From positions 35,264-99,263 of the forward strand of contig CAJQUW010009254.1 of assembly GCA_907163375.1 (NCBI GenBank): a stretch of DNA of 64,000 nt, written 5' to 3'. Positions 1-11,927 of the stretch are shown here, piece by piece. The position numbers and the translations under genes are program-made. The notes under the pieces were generated by a model. It saw only the letters and a program-made list of their open reading frames with translations, ran no database searches and had not been told where the DNA came from. Source of the DNA: Prostheceraeus crozeri. Its lineage: Eukaryota; Platyhelminthes; Polycladida; Euryleptidae. Positions within the stretch are counted from its first letter, which is position 1. Each line of letters opens with the position of its first letter.

Positions 1-247
1 TAAATTATCTGGGTTCAAGTGAATTTTGTTAAAATTTGACCCATAAAAACTAAATGTAAAACAGCTAGACTTGAATGAACTTTAAATTCATAGTATGTAC
101 ATGTAATCTATAATCCTGCAATTTCTTCGGATAACTTTTTACGAATAGGACTTAGAAAAACCACGTACTTGTTATTATTACAAAATATGTATTAAATATG
201 AAATTGTGCAATCATACTTCAAAATATATTGAAATGGAATTTAACTA
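1..247. other. AT-rich stretch without a recognised gene
   Basis: No coding sequence or repeat is recognised. It lies just downstream of the piggyBac relic and may hold that element's 3' end, but no TTAA-flanked terminal repeat could be identified. Confidence 0.4.
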
Positions 248-2118
248 TTATACATGAAAGTCAGTGAAGCAATTTTGTTCACTGGTCAAACACAAGAATA
301 CGTTGCACTTTGTGCATTTCACTCGACCACTTTTGTTACAAAGCTCTCGTTTGCAACGTTGAGCAGATTTCATTTGACAAACTTCTGGCCAATGTTCAAT
401 GCCATCGTAGCGAACATCTTTAGCTGGCAAAACGGCTGGAGTGGTCTTTTTGTTTGGAACTTTCACATAGTTCAAAAGAGATTGAAAAGCCGGTCGATCC
501 CGAAGTCGTGTTGGTTCGCAATTTGCCTTGCATAAAACATCAGCGATTTCTTGTCGGAATGGCAACAAGTCAAGGACATTTCTCTTTCTGACACCTCTTT
601 CAATTTCTCTCCTATATTCCAACCAGCAATTCACAATGCTCAAAGAAAGAAGATGTAATATGACCCTCGTTAGCCATCGCTTAGTTCGCATGGTCATTTG
701 GTAGTATGAAATCAATCGGTCCATAAAGTCTACACCTCCCATATAGTCATTGTAATACTTGACTGCTTCTGGACGTTCAATTTCGATGAATTTCTTTTCT
801 GACTTACTCCAGCGTCGAACTAAATCGACCTCGCCAATTCCAACGAAGGTCGATGCAAGGTTCACAATATTATTATGTTGCCATCTTACAATTCACTTCA
901 TCTGATTTCGAGACCCGACTATCCATTCCCCTTCCTCCACGCCTCATCTCACTTCTTGTACTCATCACAGCTCCAGACATTCGATTGGATTTCAAAACCC
1001 CGAGAGAGTAAAACCCTTTCTTTTTTAATTCAAGTAATAGAGGCACACTAGTGAAATAATTATCAAAAAATACCTTGAAATTTTCGTTCTCAGAGAGATT
1101 TTCAACTAATCGCATGACTATTGACCCTCCTAATCCCAAGTACTTGTAATCTTCACACACACCTGTTCCTTTTCCTTCATAGAATTCGAAGTCCGTCCCT
1201 GGAACGGAATCATTTGTTCGTCGATGCTGTTAAATTCCTCTGGAGGAAGTGACCTACACGCAGTGCGAACTGCATCGGCAACAGGCTGAATCTTCCAATA
1301 GATACTCGTTCTGTCCTCAGGAGCCTCTTCAGCACTAGATGCTGCTAGATTTGCAAAGAGATGAAGAAACCGTTTTTGAGTCATCGCGTCGGCGACTGAA
1401 GGTGCGCGGAACTGTTTTTCCCAATACATTCTCAACCTAGGGAATTTCAAATTGCCCATGTAAATACAAATACCAAAAAAGCGTCTTACTTCTGAAGCAG
1501 TCGCTTTCAACTCAGTACCCATTTTCTTCATATATCGATTATTTGTTTAGTTGGCTAATAACTCGAAAATATCAGGAGTATATCAGGACTATTTTCCTCA
1601 CCTGCACTTATACCTGATGTAAATGACGTATCATGCAACCATGTGCAGTCCGGCTTGGGAAAATCCTTTTTGAGCCAAGTATTTCTCGATCACTTACTTT
1701 TACATGACTCACTTGAAGAACTAGGGATCACATCTACCTGACCGACTTCGTGGTCTTCGTCACTGACATCGGTTTCATGGTTGGGAGGGAGATAATTATC
1801 GTCTATAACACAGTCAAGTTCATCAAAGTCATCTTCATCTAGCTCTATATCAGAATCGTTCGTTATGGCTGCAATCATCTCATCGACGTTGTAGAGCCTC
1901 TTCTTGAGTCGAGTTCGAAGACTGCGAGATTCATGGGCAACATTGAGAACTGTTGACTGCGGCAAGACTTGAGAATTAGATGAAGTTGGTAAATCGTTGA
2001 AATTTGGATCCAATTGATCGTTTTCATTGTTTTCTTGGGAATCTCTATCTGTGATACCAATCAGGACATCTTGAGGAGTGAGTTTGCGTTTCCTACCTGA
2101 AAGAAGACAAACATACAT
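248..2118 (-). pseudogene. piggyBac-like (DDE_Tnp_1_7) transposase, decayed
   Basis: Read on the minus strand, four pieces follow the piggyBac order. An acidic N-terminal region (2118-1690) comes first. Next is 1531-1130, with the first catalytic-aspartate motif IDEQMIPFQGR. Next is 1160-873, with FFDNYFTS, the second aspartate block. Last is 865-248, with YMGGVDFMDRL, the third block, followed by a Cys-rich zinc-binding tail (pattern C-x-C with CTKCNVFLC). Pieces sit in different frames. About 35 residues normally found between FQGR and the LGLGGS segment are missing near 1150, so an internal deletion plus frameshifts have killed it. A perfect GTAAGT donor-like site lies at the end of the acidic block (near 1700), so part of the first break could be an intron. 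The family performs TTAA-targeted cut-and-paste transposition in the nucleus; this copy should be inactive. Confidence 0.85.
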
Positions 2119-2716
2119 AACTAAATCTACATACTATAACAATTTGAATACACAAGGGAACACGAAATTTTTTTTCGAATGCTACTGATAGTTGAATAAC
2201 TGTTTCTGGGTAATTCCACCACGCTGATTTCAAAACTGACGTCCGTTTTTCTCCACGACGTCCAGATTTTTAGATACAGATATTCATAAAATCTGTCATA
2301 ATGCCATATTTTTAATGTATTTTGTCATTTGCTTATTTAATGTTATTCAATAGCCATCAAATGTTTGAAGACCAAAAAGACAAGAACTGTCATATGAAGG
2401 GATACCTTATCAGATACAAAACGTGGAATAAGTTAACCCTCTTCAATTACTATTTTAACCGGTTTGTAATAAGTGTACATTATATATTATTTTCTATCAA
2501 TATGTTTGATGTGTTAGAGATGGAATACCAGTATGCAATTGCTCCTGTTAGAAGTTATAATTAATATTGTACTATTTGTAGTGAGACACAAAAATGGCTT
2601 TTTACAAAAGAACAAAACATGTTTTGTAACATGAGGTCAATCGTACTAGTTCATAGGAAGTATTCGAGTTATAAGGCCTATAGATAGGTAACAAAAATAG
2701 CTCACAATTACTGGTT
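2119..2716. other. No gene seen; possible transposon flank
   Basis: Only short chance reading frames are present. A GGGTAATTCCACCACGCTGA segment near 2209 resembles a transposon end, but no partner copy was found in the window. Confidence 0.3.
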
Positions 2717-4299
2717 TTACTTTTTGATCATCCAGCAAAAATCTGCTAACATTGAAGGATCATTGCGGCCCCGATAGCGTCTCTCAACAGAGGCAATCAC
2801 TTGGTGAAACCTTTCACCATGCTCATCACTGATTTTTCCCAAGTCATCCGGAAAAAGGAGAGATGACTATGCAGGAAGTGAATTTTTAATGACATATTGA
2901 CCTTTTGAGAATAGAATTTCTCCAACATGTCAGTCACCAACTCGCCGTAATTCGGTGACCGATTCGCTGACAAAAAGTTTTTCACTACCAATACCATAGC
3001 GTCGAGTGCACTTTTAGCACTTTCGTCCAGTGATTCTCTGAATGGTTCATTTTGAATTATCTTCCTCACATCAGGACCGACAAAAATTCCTTCCTTGATT
3101 TTTGCTTCAGATAATTTCGGAAATGCCATTCGCAGGATACACATTGCTTCGCTATTTGGATCAACAGATTTGATAAAGTTCTTGAACAAACCCAACTTTA
3201 TATGTAGTGGCGGGAGAAGAATGTCTTGTGGTTGCACTAGTGGCGCATGCTCGATGCTTTGATGTCCAGCGACCCGTTCACTTCGATCGGGCCAATGACG
3301 TCGAACATAGTGTTCTGCTTTGGCTCTAGAATCCCACAGACACAGGATACACATGTGTTTGGTATATCCCCGACGCATACCAGTTAGAAATCCAATGATT
3401 TTGAGATCACCGCCGCATTTCCATTTGTACTGATTGTATGAAATCAGTTTCAAAATGAGTTCTACTATTTTATAGGACTATTTTGCTACTCCGCTGTATG
3501 CGATTGGTACTGCAGGCAATTTATTTTCAGTGTCTAAGAGTACGGCTTTCACACTACTAGCTTCTACTGCTTTCTAGAATAAACCCACAATGTCACTACA
3601 GTAGACAACATCATGGTCAACGTCGAAGTAATTCAAATATTCCTTCTCACGGGTTCTATAGAAAGTCACATTGACCGTAGGGTGAAGTACCTCATATTTC
3701 CGTAAAAGAATCGCCGTTTTATACGCATCTGCCTTTGATAGACCAAGCTCTCTCACCATTTCGTGTAAATTTTCTTGATTTACTTTATGACAATTGCATG
3801 AAACAGTACGTCGATGACGAGTTTCTCGTGGAGATTGTAATACTTCCTGAATTTCTTCAGCTGATGAATCATCCTCATGTTCAGAGAGTTCGAGGTGGAA
3901 GGATGGTACCGGTGGATCTTCTCCACCTTCGTAAGGTACTGGTAGTATAGCGCTTGGTAGATTAGGATATAATATTCGGTTGGCAGATTTCTTCGTATAT
4001 CCCGCAATTTTAGTCAAACAAAAGTAGCAATCACTGTGGTCTTTTGGCTCACGCCGTGCCATAGGTGTGGAGAAAGGCAGTGACTTTCTTTTTCCTGCCG
4101 ATCAGTGGGAAAGACCACTATTGCATGAGATACAAATCACGTGTGGCGCCCAGTTTTTATCTTGGTCTCCCAGGGACATTTTGAAATAATCTCGGAATCT
4201 AGCTCGTACCAATGGTGTAATTGGCTTTGATTCAAAGGCCCGCTTGCCACAAATGTAACAAAAATTGTTTGGATTGTTAATACAGGATCGACTTGCCAT
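2717..4299 (-). pseudogene. Multi-copy transposon-like protein of the CGGDLKIIGFLTG / DEHGERFHQ family, decayed
   Basis: Three blocks in order on the minus strand match, from memory, a protein family found in many copies in invertebrate and fish genomes. An N-terminal Cys block (4299-4102) has CYICGK and WAPHVICISC. A second Cys block (4062-3574) has DCYFCLTKIAG and later FYRTREKEYLNYF. A C-terminal block (3453-2800) has YKWKCGGDLKIIGFLTG, CILCLWDSRAKAEHYV and ILLPPLHIKLGLFKNF. The last block runs out of frame near 2850, but the other frame continues with DEHGERFHQVIASVERRYRG and ends naturally at a stop at 2717-2719. At least one in-frame stop (near 3572) and two shifts are present, and an internal segment is short. 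The spaced Cys pairs suggest zinc binding. I do not know a settled name or mechanism for the family; a transposase role is inferred only from its copy number elsewhere. Confidence 0.6.
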
Positions 4300-4352
4300 T
4301 GTGTGCAGTAAGAAAATGTTTCAATCGTAGTACGATCACTCGAGCAACGCAT

Positions 4353-5778
4353 CTATTCTATTGCATGTTGTAGCTTTAAATGTCTGCAAAGAAATTAGGG
4401 AATCACAATCGATCGATCGTAATGCAAGTGACTGCATGCTAGCGTGCGTATGTGTCGCGTGTGACATGTTAACACACGTCACACTAAACTTTCAAAGACC
4501 AGTCGCGCGTTGAAGGTTATGGCAGACAATTATGGGGTTTAGAAGTGTAGGATAGAGATTAAATGTAATCTGTATAAAATATCGCGAAGCGGGCGAGCAG
4601 AATTCGTGAGGACCTGCTTAGCTGGCACACCTTTACCCATCAGGTTTTAGAATATACTTGCACATTAGAATGCACAATATATAGTTTCATATTCTTACTT
4701 GTAAATGTTGCTTAAATGCAGGTATCTATTTTATGAGTAAGTAGTAGGCCCTATTAGTAGTTATAATAGTTTCCTATATCAAAAGTTTTATGAGAATGTT
4801 AGAACATTGAATTTAGAATATTAAGATATTTTATGAAATAACTAGAACACCTATTTGAAATAAACTAATAAACTGAATATTTTAATACACGTATAGACCT
4901 ATTTTCAATAAAATCTTGAATACAAAAATTACAACAATGAACTACTAATACTACTGACAATTGGCAATTAGTGAGCATTTTTCAAACTTACAAGATCCAA
5001 AAGATAGCCATGAAATGCTCTTTCATATGATGCAAGATATATTTAACACAAACATTCAGGTAGCTTGACTAAATGCAAGAAATTTAACTAGATTAACGTG
5101 CAAAATACTTATACAGTAATATATATTTGCTATAAACAATTGCAAATATCCAAGAAACTAGACGTCTAGAGATATTAAAAGTATACATATTCTTGATTCT
5201 TATAGGAAGAGCTATTCAATTATGATAGTCGTAACTCAGTTGTATTTTGAGTGTCACCTAGTGTTATTATAGACCTGTATTCGGAAATGTGAAATAATTA
5301 TCAGCACTATACTATAAAACAAAATATGTTGTCAGCCCAATCTGCAAGATTAGCTATCTCATGCAAAATACAAGTACAGTATGTATTGTCAATCTACATG
5401 TACAAGACGATGGACAAATCTTATGTGGAAATAATTGCTTTAAAACTTACTTACACTAACGATAGGCTATTTACCTACGCGTGCAGTAACTCATCTAATG
5501 CAGCATGGGTTATTATTGAAGACAACGTTTACATATGATCACGCTCTTATATGATAACATTACTCAAATGAAAAATAATTGGTTTTACTAGGTATCGCTA
5601 AAGTAGCAACGATAATTATAGGCCTATTGACTCAGAAATTACCTAAGAAAATTTTAATGGGTCACTGTTGCTCGTACTTTCAAGGAAATGATGTTCCGAA
5701 ACTCAAGAAACAATGATATAAAAATGATAGGTTCAAATAATTGAGATTCATATGTTAAACTAATGAAAGTAGGTATCA
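4353..5778. other. Gene-free AT-rich stretch
   Basis: Reading frames here are short and have no recognisable motifs. The 70-codon plus-strand frame at 5326-5538 shows no family signal. Nothing else supported. Confidence 0.5.
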
Positions 5779-6141
5779 ACGCGCATTGTCGACATATGTC
5801 GACACTCGAAATCAAAAAAATCCTGAAGGTTATATATCAGCTATTTGTATAAATTTTTACATCTGACACTTAGGGCATAAATATTCATATTTGATCACTT
5901 ATGCAACCCCGAAATATCTATGGTACCGGTATATAAATTCATCAATGGACTTGCCATGTTTGGTTGTATTTTCGTCAGAATCAGCATCCATACTTCGAAG
6001 CGGTGCAGAGTCGAAAATGTGATTGAACCCGATAAGACACGACTAGAAGTAGCAGTAAATATCTTCCCTAGCTGACGTCATTATGTTTATTGTTCGCAAG
6101 ATAACTCAGAGTCGTTGTCGACATATGTCGACGTCGCGCGT
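5779..6141. mobile_element. Candidate 363-bp MITE with palindromic ends
   Basis: Both ends carry ACGCGC, three spacer bases, then the palindrome GTCGACATATGTCGAC (left 5788-5803, right 6117-6132) in inverted order, giving an imperfect terminal inverted repeat of about 27 bp. No coding sequence lies between. No clean target-site duplication is visible, so the family cannot be named. Confidence 0.45.
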
Positions 6142-6330
6142 GAAGAGGCTATGATTGATTTATGCTGGTCAGGAAAATATGGAAAACAGTGAATTAACTT
6201 AATTCTGTTATAGTATTGCCCTATAGTATACAGTTTCAATTTCCAAAGTTAAATGAAGATATTTCATAGCTTAAAAGAACCTGCCAAAACATGAGAAATC
6301 ATGAAATATCAAAAGGTTTAATATGTTGCA

Positions 6331-6964
6331 GACCTGCCAACTGTCCCGGAAAAGTTAAAATGCTGTCCCGGATTTTGAATTTATAAACCTAAGATGAATT
6401 CTAGATCGTTTAAGAACGCATATTTCAAAAATTTGCGCTGCGCGCGCAATCCTAAGATAAAGAAACATGCATGATGATGAAGTTTGTTGATTTCTTAGTG
6501 GCATTGTGTTTTCACGCTGATGTCTTTTATTAATCATTATGTAGCCCGGATGTATTTCCTTCTATTGAGTTTGAAAAGGTAGTAAGTGTTTTCCAAATTT
6601 GCATTCCAGTTTTTGCGACAAATGCTGTTAATAAGGTGGGATGTATCTTATGATCTTGCTTTCAGACTGATCTTTCTGTTGAAGAGACTTGAGACCATAC
6701 TGTTGACTTGTAAACGTCAATTATGCATAATCATTCTTGCAATATTTGTCAATATATCAATATTTTTGACTGACAGGATGAGTGAGTCATGAATCAGCAC
6801 ACAATGCGATCGTAACAATTGAATGGAGATGACTTAACTTAATGACACCGTTTCTATAAAAAATAATGGAAATTTAGGATTAAAATTAGGATGCGTCCTA
6901 TACGCGGGTAGTTACGGTAATAAAATTTGTCCCGGATTTTCATGTTTTACGGTTGGCAGGTCTG
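6331..6964. mobile_element. Non-autonomous hAT-type element with 8-bp TSD
   Basis: The left end begins GACCTGCCAACTGTCCCGG and the right end is its inverted counterpart, ending GGTTGGCAGGTCTG. An identical 8-bp repeat ATGTTGCA flanks it (6323-6330 and 6965-6972), which fits hAT-type integration. The left end seems to have lost a CA next to the duplication (expected CAGACC). Two short frames inside (6355-6537 minus, 6586-6792 plus) show no transposase motifs. Confidence 0.75.
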
Positions 6965-7561
6965 ATGTTGCAAGTACTCCAAATCCAATAACAAATGTAT
7001 GTGGGGTGCTATATGATCCCGTAGGGCCGCAACGTAAACTATCAGTTAGAGGAGGTTCTGACCTCAGGAAGCAAAGTTCAAGCAATATGTCTAGTCAACA
7101 AGAGCAGATTGCTTTATGCATCAGAATGCCATCTGATCTTTTGACAGAACTTTTATGACTTCAAGTCTAAGCGTATGCAGCAATTTCTGCAAGCCTGAGG
7201 TTGCAAACCTAGTCCCCTTCATGAAACTACCTATTCTTGCAAAACAAGATCAATGCGAATTCGCATTTCAAGTCAACATCCACTATCTTACTCGTACTCT
7301 AACGCCGCAATATGTCATTTGAAATGTGCCTAGATTGTAGTTGTAAGGGATTGCAGACCTTAATAATCTCAGAAAAATGAAGAAACATTAATTTATAAAG
7401 CGCATTCTTTGATATTCAAAAGGAAAACAGTTTTTTCACTCCCAGTTCTATTTTTGACGCAGGAAATGACAATATAAAAGGATACGACCACAATATAATC
7501 GCTACACAGTAGCTTGATCACGGTGAAGTAAACAAAGCCTGAATACTGCAAACTTGAATAC
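6965..7561. other. Flank with no recognised gene
   Basis: Starts with the right TSD of the preceding element. It may include upstream remains of the retroelement scrap that follows, but no conserved motif can be read. Confidence 0.35.
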
Positions 7562-7993
7562 TTGAATAACTGCAATGATGATATCGCATTCCTTCCTGGA
7601 ATTCGTAACTACAAACATTTTGATAAGATCCTTCCTGAAATCTGCCCGATAGATCTCTTAGCTAGCAGAAGCGGAGATAACAACAAATTCGTTTATTATT
7701 TGGATGTTAAAATCAGGATCGAAAATGGTGGCCAATACACCACAGTGGTTTACTATAAGGTTGATGAGTTCAGCTTCCCAGTGGTGCTGTATGCTTTCCC
7801 AGAGAGTAATATGCCTTTGAACACTGGCTTAAACATCTTTGCTGCCCAACTCATCAGGTTCGCCAGGATTTCATCTGATGCTTCCGCCTTCACATCAAGA
7901 GCTAAGGGCATTTTCGATATCTTCAAAGGAAGGGGCTATAAGGTTAATCTGCTAGTTAATTCTTGCATAAAGTCCGAAACATTGCTTCATTAG
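7562..7993 (+). pseudogene. Retroelement reverse-transcriptase scrap (fossil)
   Basis: The 143-codon frame resembles the end of the palm and the thumb of reverse transcriptases found in many marine invertebrate retroelements. Markers are a YLDVKIRIENG strand, a D-E-F-S-F-P-V step and the helix FAAQLIRFARISS. The element group (Penelope-like or another) cannot be decided from this piece. It is a short fossil fragment with no partner domains around it. Confidence 0.5.
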
Positions 7994-8365
7994 TTCTTAG
8001 ATTGTAAAAATAAGATCGTTTATAAGTGTTCATTTATTTCCCTTCACGTCTTAAGTTGAGTCGGCTAGCCTTCATTCGTATTTCAGTCCCTACTCTGTAC
8101 TGGAGTAGGTTACTCTATGTAGTTAGTATTAATTACTAAATAAGTTAGTTTTAATTACCTAATTATTTTCAGGATTCTCCACTAGGGTAGTTCTTTAACT
8201 TTGGTATCTTCCGCTTCCTGGATCCTTCGAATTTTTTTGACCGTGTCGTGTCTTAATTCGATTTTATGCAATTAATCATATGGTGACTACTTATTATTTT
8301 TAAGTGGTATGATTATGTGCTACCCTTATTTTTGATTGAAGTAGAGGAGAATGTTAGATCATCAA
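7994..8365. other. No gene seen
   Basis: Sequence downstream of the retroelement scrap; no conserved motif or repeat recognised. Confidence 0.35.
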
Positions 8366-8760
8366 ATCTGCCGTTTAAAGGCAAAACGACGCACCGTTTA
8401 TACTCGACTATAAGTCGAGTTTTTTTACTCAAAATTCATTCCAAAAGTAGGGGTCTCTACTTATAGGCGGGTCCCATTAAATTTATAGCATTTTTCTTAT
8501 GTTACCGCAGTTACTGAATTGTGCTTTCGCTATTATGGACTGTGCTAAGAATATACGGTATATCGTATATACGGTATTTCGAAATGTTTCAGAAAACTGA
8601 AGTCAAAGTTAAGTTTGATATTTCATCATTCTACGTCAGCTTTTAAAATCTCTAAATTTTGATCTTTCAATTAAACAGCAGAACAACATATTTCGAAATA
8701 CGCTAGCGCCATGAGACATTCTTCAAAGGCAAAACAACGTGTTTAGAGAAGAAACAAATT
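8366..8760 (-). repeat. Dispersed repeat containing the ACGTTGTTTTGCCTTT motif
   Basis: Read on the minus strand, the motif ACGTTGTTTTGCCTTT occurs near 8727-8742. A variant, GCGTCGTTTTGCCTTT, lies near 8376-8391, and a further variant, ATGTTGTTCTGCTGTTT, lies near 8679-8695. They are separated by TTTCGAAAT segments. The same motif builds the tandem array at 23.9-24.15 kb on the plus strand, so this is a diverged member of that repeat family. An 8-bp-arm palindrome (ACTCGACT / AGTCGAGT, 8402-8420) sits inside. Confidence 0.5.
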
Positions 8761-9775
8761 GATACGGACCTCGACTATTCAGCCGCATTGATATTTCGAA
8801 ATACTACGCTCATTAGGACTATTAGAAAGTCAAGTATCACAACTCAGCCCTGGCATTTCTAATCGTATTGACGCATTGAATTGCGCGGACTGTATCGCTA
8901 TAGTACCGGTATCGATATTAGACTTAAGTATGATAGGTATTGACCATCATTCATCATAAACATGTTCGCACGGAATAATAAGATTTAGGTATTTGCTTAG
9001 GTACTTGATTTTAACATTATTTTATCAATTTTGATGTTTATTTTATGTAGGGCCTACAGTTATAGATAGACCCAGAGATATATGTAGGGTTTTATTTGCT
9101 AGCTGTAGTCATAATAGAAACGGATTCGAAGGCGAAGTTTAAGCCAAAGCTGCAATGTTACATTCTATTATATATAACATTATCTTCTAATATATTCTAT
9201 AATCACCCAATATTTCGGCTGTCACAACCAGCTTCAGGGGAGCAAAGGTTTATAATATATTCGTTCGGTTGAATTTCAAAATTTCTAAAAAGTCATATTT
9301 GGAAGCACAAGTAAGGATCATATCATTGTAAAGGCGGTTCCCACCGCAGCCGCCAGCAGTCATGATAGCTCAAATCCAATTAAAAATTCTTTTAATATTT
9401 CCATTAGGCATACTGAAGCATAACAATTTCACATTGTCAACATGATAAGAAATGAATTTCTAGTAAATGAAACTTCATTGTTTTAGCCTTTTAATTTCAA
9501 ACAACATTTGCGCGTCTAATCTTCATCTGCAGCACACACGGTAAATAATCCCGTTGTCTTTCGTAAAATAGGAACCACATTTGATGACATCAAAATCACA
9601 TCTTTTTCTTGATAAATGAATTGTACGTGTACGTCATTACAACTATCAAACGTTTTCTAAAAGTAGAGAGCTTACTACGATATATAAGGCGAAGTTGTGG
9701 AACGTTAACGTGGAATTATAAGATTCATGACAGGTTCATTCAACATTACGAGTACAAGAACGAATTCAACAAGTG
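8761..9775. other. No gene seen
   Basis: AT-rich stretch without coding signal. No repeat other than short AT palindromes was noticed. Confidence 0.4.
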
Positions 9776-10400
9776 CTAATAAAAAGTTAAGAAATCTTGC
9801 TCCCTCACGTTCATGAGATCATTGACATCTGATACATTCAAAGTCTCATAAAATCTTTGCCGATTTGATGGCATGTGTTTCGCAAGATTGAGAAGATCCA
9901 CTTTTATGACTTTATACCACGCCTCTGACTTTCTTTTTGAACACCCTCCAAAGAAAATATTTCTTGAGGAAATATTTTTTGAAAATCGCATGCTCTTGAA
10001 ATGGTTCATCAAAATTTCGTTTGATGAAATCTTCAAATGACCCTTTCCTGACTTGAGCAATACAAGTATCTGACAATCCAGGTAATTTTTCTACGGTATC
10101 GGACACTTCGAATGTCCAAAAATCATTGTAAAAGATTGTATGTAGAATTCATTATCAAGTCTGCCAAATCGTCGAAATCAAATAGATCTTTGGATCTCCT
10201 AAGTGTTTCCGACATAATTGCATGAACACAACTTCGAAGTATTTTATAGAAATTGTTCTCGCAAAAACACGAATGTCATTCATTATGCGAACCAGAACAC
10301 TAAAAAGTAATTTGTTCTTACTCTGCGAATTGCAGTTGTCTGCATATAAGATAATATCCAAAAATCTCGACAGAATTTCAGAACAAATTGCGCATATCAT
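9776..10400 (-). pseudogene. ADNC-type (DUF7869-like) DDE transposase relic, C-terminal half
   Basis: On the minus strand, 10400-10155 contains LYADNCNSQSKNKLLFSVLV. This matches the family block ADNC..QNKN...FSAL, where the aspartate is a likely catalytic residue. It is followed by SIKYFE and, in a shifted frame, by VHAIMSETLRRSKDLFDF and DDLADLI. The 10106-9776 stretch reads GSFEDFIKRNF and then, after another shift, LAKHMPSNRQRFYETL. This is the usual closing block (PLMP..RR.FW). The GHTF/D segment expected after KYFE is missing. The N-terminal Cys region was not found. This is an inactive relic of an uncharacterised DNA-transposon family common in insects and cnidarians; family recognition is from memory. 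Confidence 0.6.
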
Positions 10401-10546
10401 TTTCCCAAGTCTATAATTCCAATTTATACCCTACATCTCATAGCGCGTGTGAAACTATGAAGCTTCACTGCATAGAGTAATTTTCTTTATTTTTCACCGT
10501 GCCTATAATGTAGATATCCTGTCACTTTATTTTACCTGTAAAGCAG

Positions 10547-10570
10547 ATTACTGCACGGGCGTGCAGTAAT
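10547..10570. repeat. Short palindrome, 11-bp arms
   Basis: ATTACTGCACG and its reverse complement are separated by GG. No wider element could be attached to it. Confidence 0.6.
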
Positions 10571-10782
10571 ATTTTCATTATTGCACTGTTTGAATTGTAG
10601 ATTTCTATATAGATATATGCGATTGAATTATACAAAACCCGCTTATTATTTCAGCTTAATAGGTGAGTATCATTCATCACTTGAATTGAAAATGAAAATG
10701 AACAATTTTATCTAAATGGTAGCTTTTTATTTCTAAAAGGACCAACATTTAAAAGCACCCAAAACCTTCAGGTAACGTACTT

Positions 10783-11605
10783 TTATATGTTTATGATGAG
10801 ATTTGAACAGTTATTAAATACAACACGCTGAGATTCGTTTTCTACTTCTTTCTCCTTCTTACTTTCGATTGTCAGAGAATTGGAAATATCAAGCTTATTT
10901 CTTTTACTTTGGTCAAAATAACCTTCCGCAACCGTGTCGCTTTTCCAACGGAATTGTCTTTTCAGTGTTGTCATCGAGGCTCCTGAGTCTGCCAATGCTG
11001 TTGCAGACGACCTGCGAACCGTGCAATGAGTATTGGAACAGAACCAATCATATTTCGACCCATAGGTTGACCTGAATACCGTTTACTCTTGGCATTGTAA
11101 TTTTGAAAAAGTCTGCCTTTTTTTGTTAGACACTGAATTATAATACAGACGTATTATTTTGTATGAACAAAATTCATTTTGCAGTTTTGGTATGGAAAAG
11201 TAAAAATTTGACTTTCCTTTTGGATCAGTCTTTGACTGCATGACAAATATCTCCACGGAATCTTGTCCGAAAATTACATTCTCAAGCGATAAGGCAGTCA
11301 ATTCTGCGACGCGAAGTCCATCATAGTATCCAATAATCGCTACAGCTTTTCTCACCAAAACTTTGAGTTCGTCATCAGGAGCAGGTTTCGAAAAGCGTAA
11401 AAAGTTGCTCCTTTGATAAAATTGCTGATTTGTTGTAAACCCCAACTAATTTGCATTGAAAAATCTTGTTCTTCATTTCCTGCGGCATGTCCATTGCAGT
11501 TACGTTTCGATATTTTGTCAAGCCAACACAAGGAAGAGCTAAATTATTGCAGTCGCAATCAAAGTGTAAATGTAAACTGAAGTTGCTATGAAAATATAGA
11601 TTCAT
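10783..11605 (-). pseudogene. Crypton-like tyrosine recombinase, decayed
   Basis: Minus-strand pieces follow the order of the tyrosine-recombinase core. A linker block (about 11480-11390) has KSAILSKEQLFTLFE. Then come APDDELKVLVRKAVAIIGYY and DGLRVAELTALSLENV (11385-11270), which hold the first catalytic arginine in GLR-x-x-E. Next is a QPMGRNMIGSVP block near 11060 in another frame, then TVRRSSATALADSGAS (11010-10965) with the second arginine (HxxR-type). Last is WKSDTVAEGYFDQSKR (10950-10900), with the nucleophile tyrosine. The element is split by at least two frameshifts (near 11390 and 11080) and a small deletion before the second arginine. Animal Cryptons move as DNA by site-specific recombination, which fits best; a DIRS-type source cannot be excluded because no RT is nearby. 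Inactive as read. Confidence 0.7.
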
Positions 11606-11927
11606 AATAGTTATATGTGAATCAGATCATCTTCGTGATATTACACCATTTACAACTCAAGTTCATTCAATCAGAAGACAAGTTCGTCCACAAAACTTTG
11701 GAGTTCAATTGGTATCTTCAAATGATTTTAAATTTCTCATTATAGGTGCTTCATAGCTATGCACTTGTAATCGCCAATTTTGAATGCGATATTTTCAAAA
11801 ATTCAAAAGTTAAACTTTGTGACAGCACCTGTTTCATAGAAATATATCTCAAGTCTGTCATAAACATTAGCGCTGATAACTGTAAAAGACGAATCATGGA
11901 CTTTGAAAGTGAAGTAACCGGAGTAAT

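Noticed and set aside
2322-2564. 80-codon plus-strand frame
   Set aside because: Composition of random AT-rich DNA, no motif.
5326-5538. 70-codon plus-strand frame
   Set aside because: No family motif, in a gene-free AT-rich stretch; chance frame.
8551-8580. ATATACGGTAT direct repeat as a regulatory site
   Set aside because: Too short and AT-rich to support any role.
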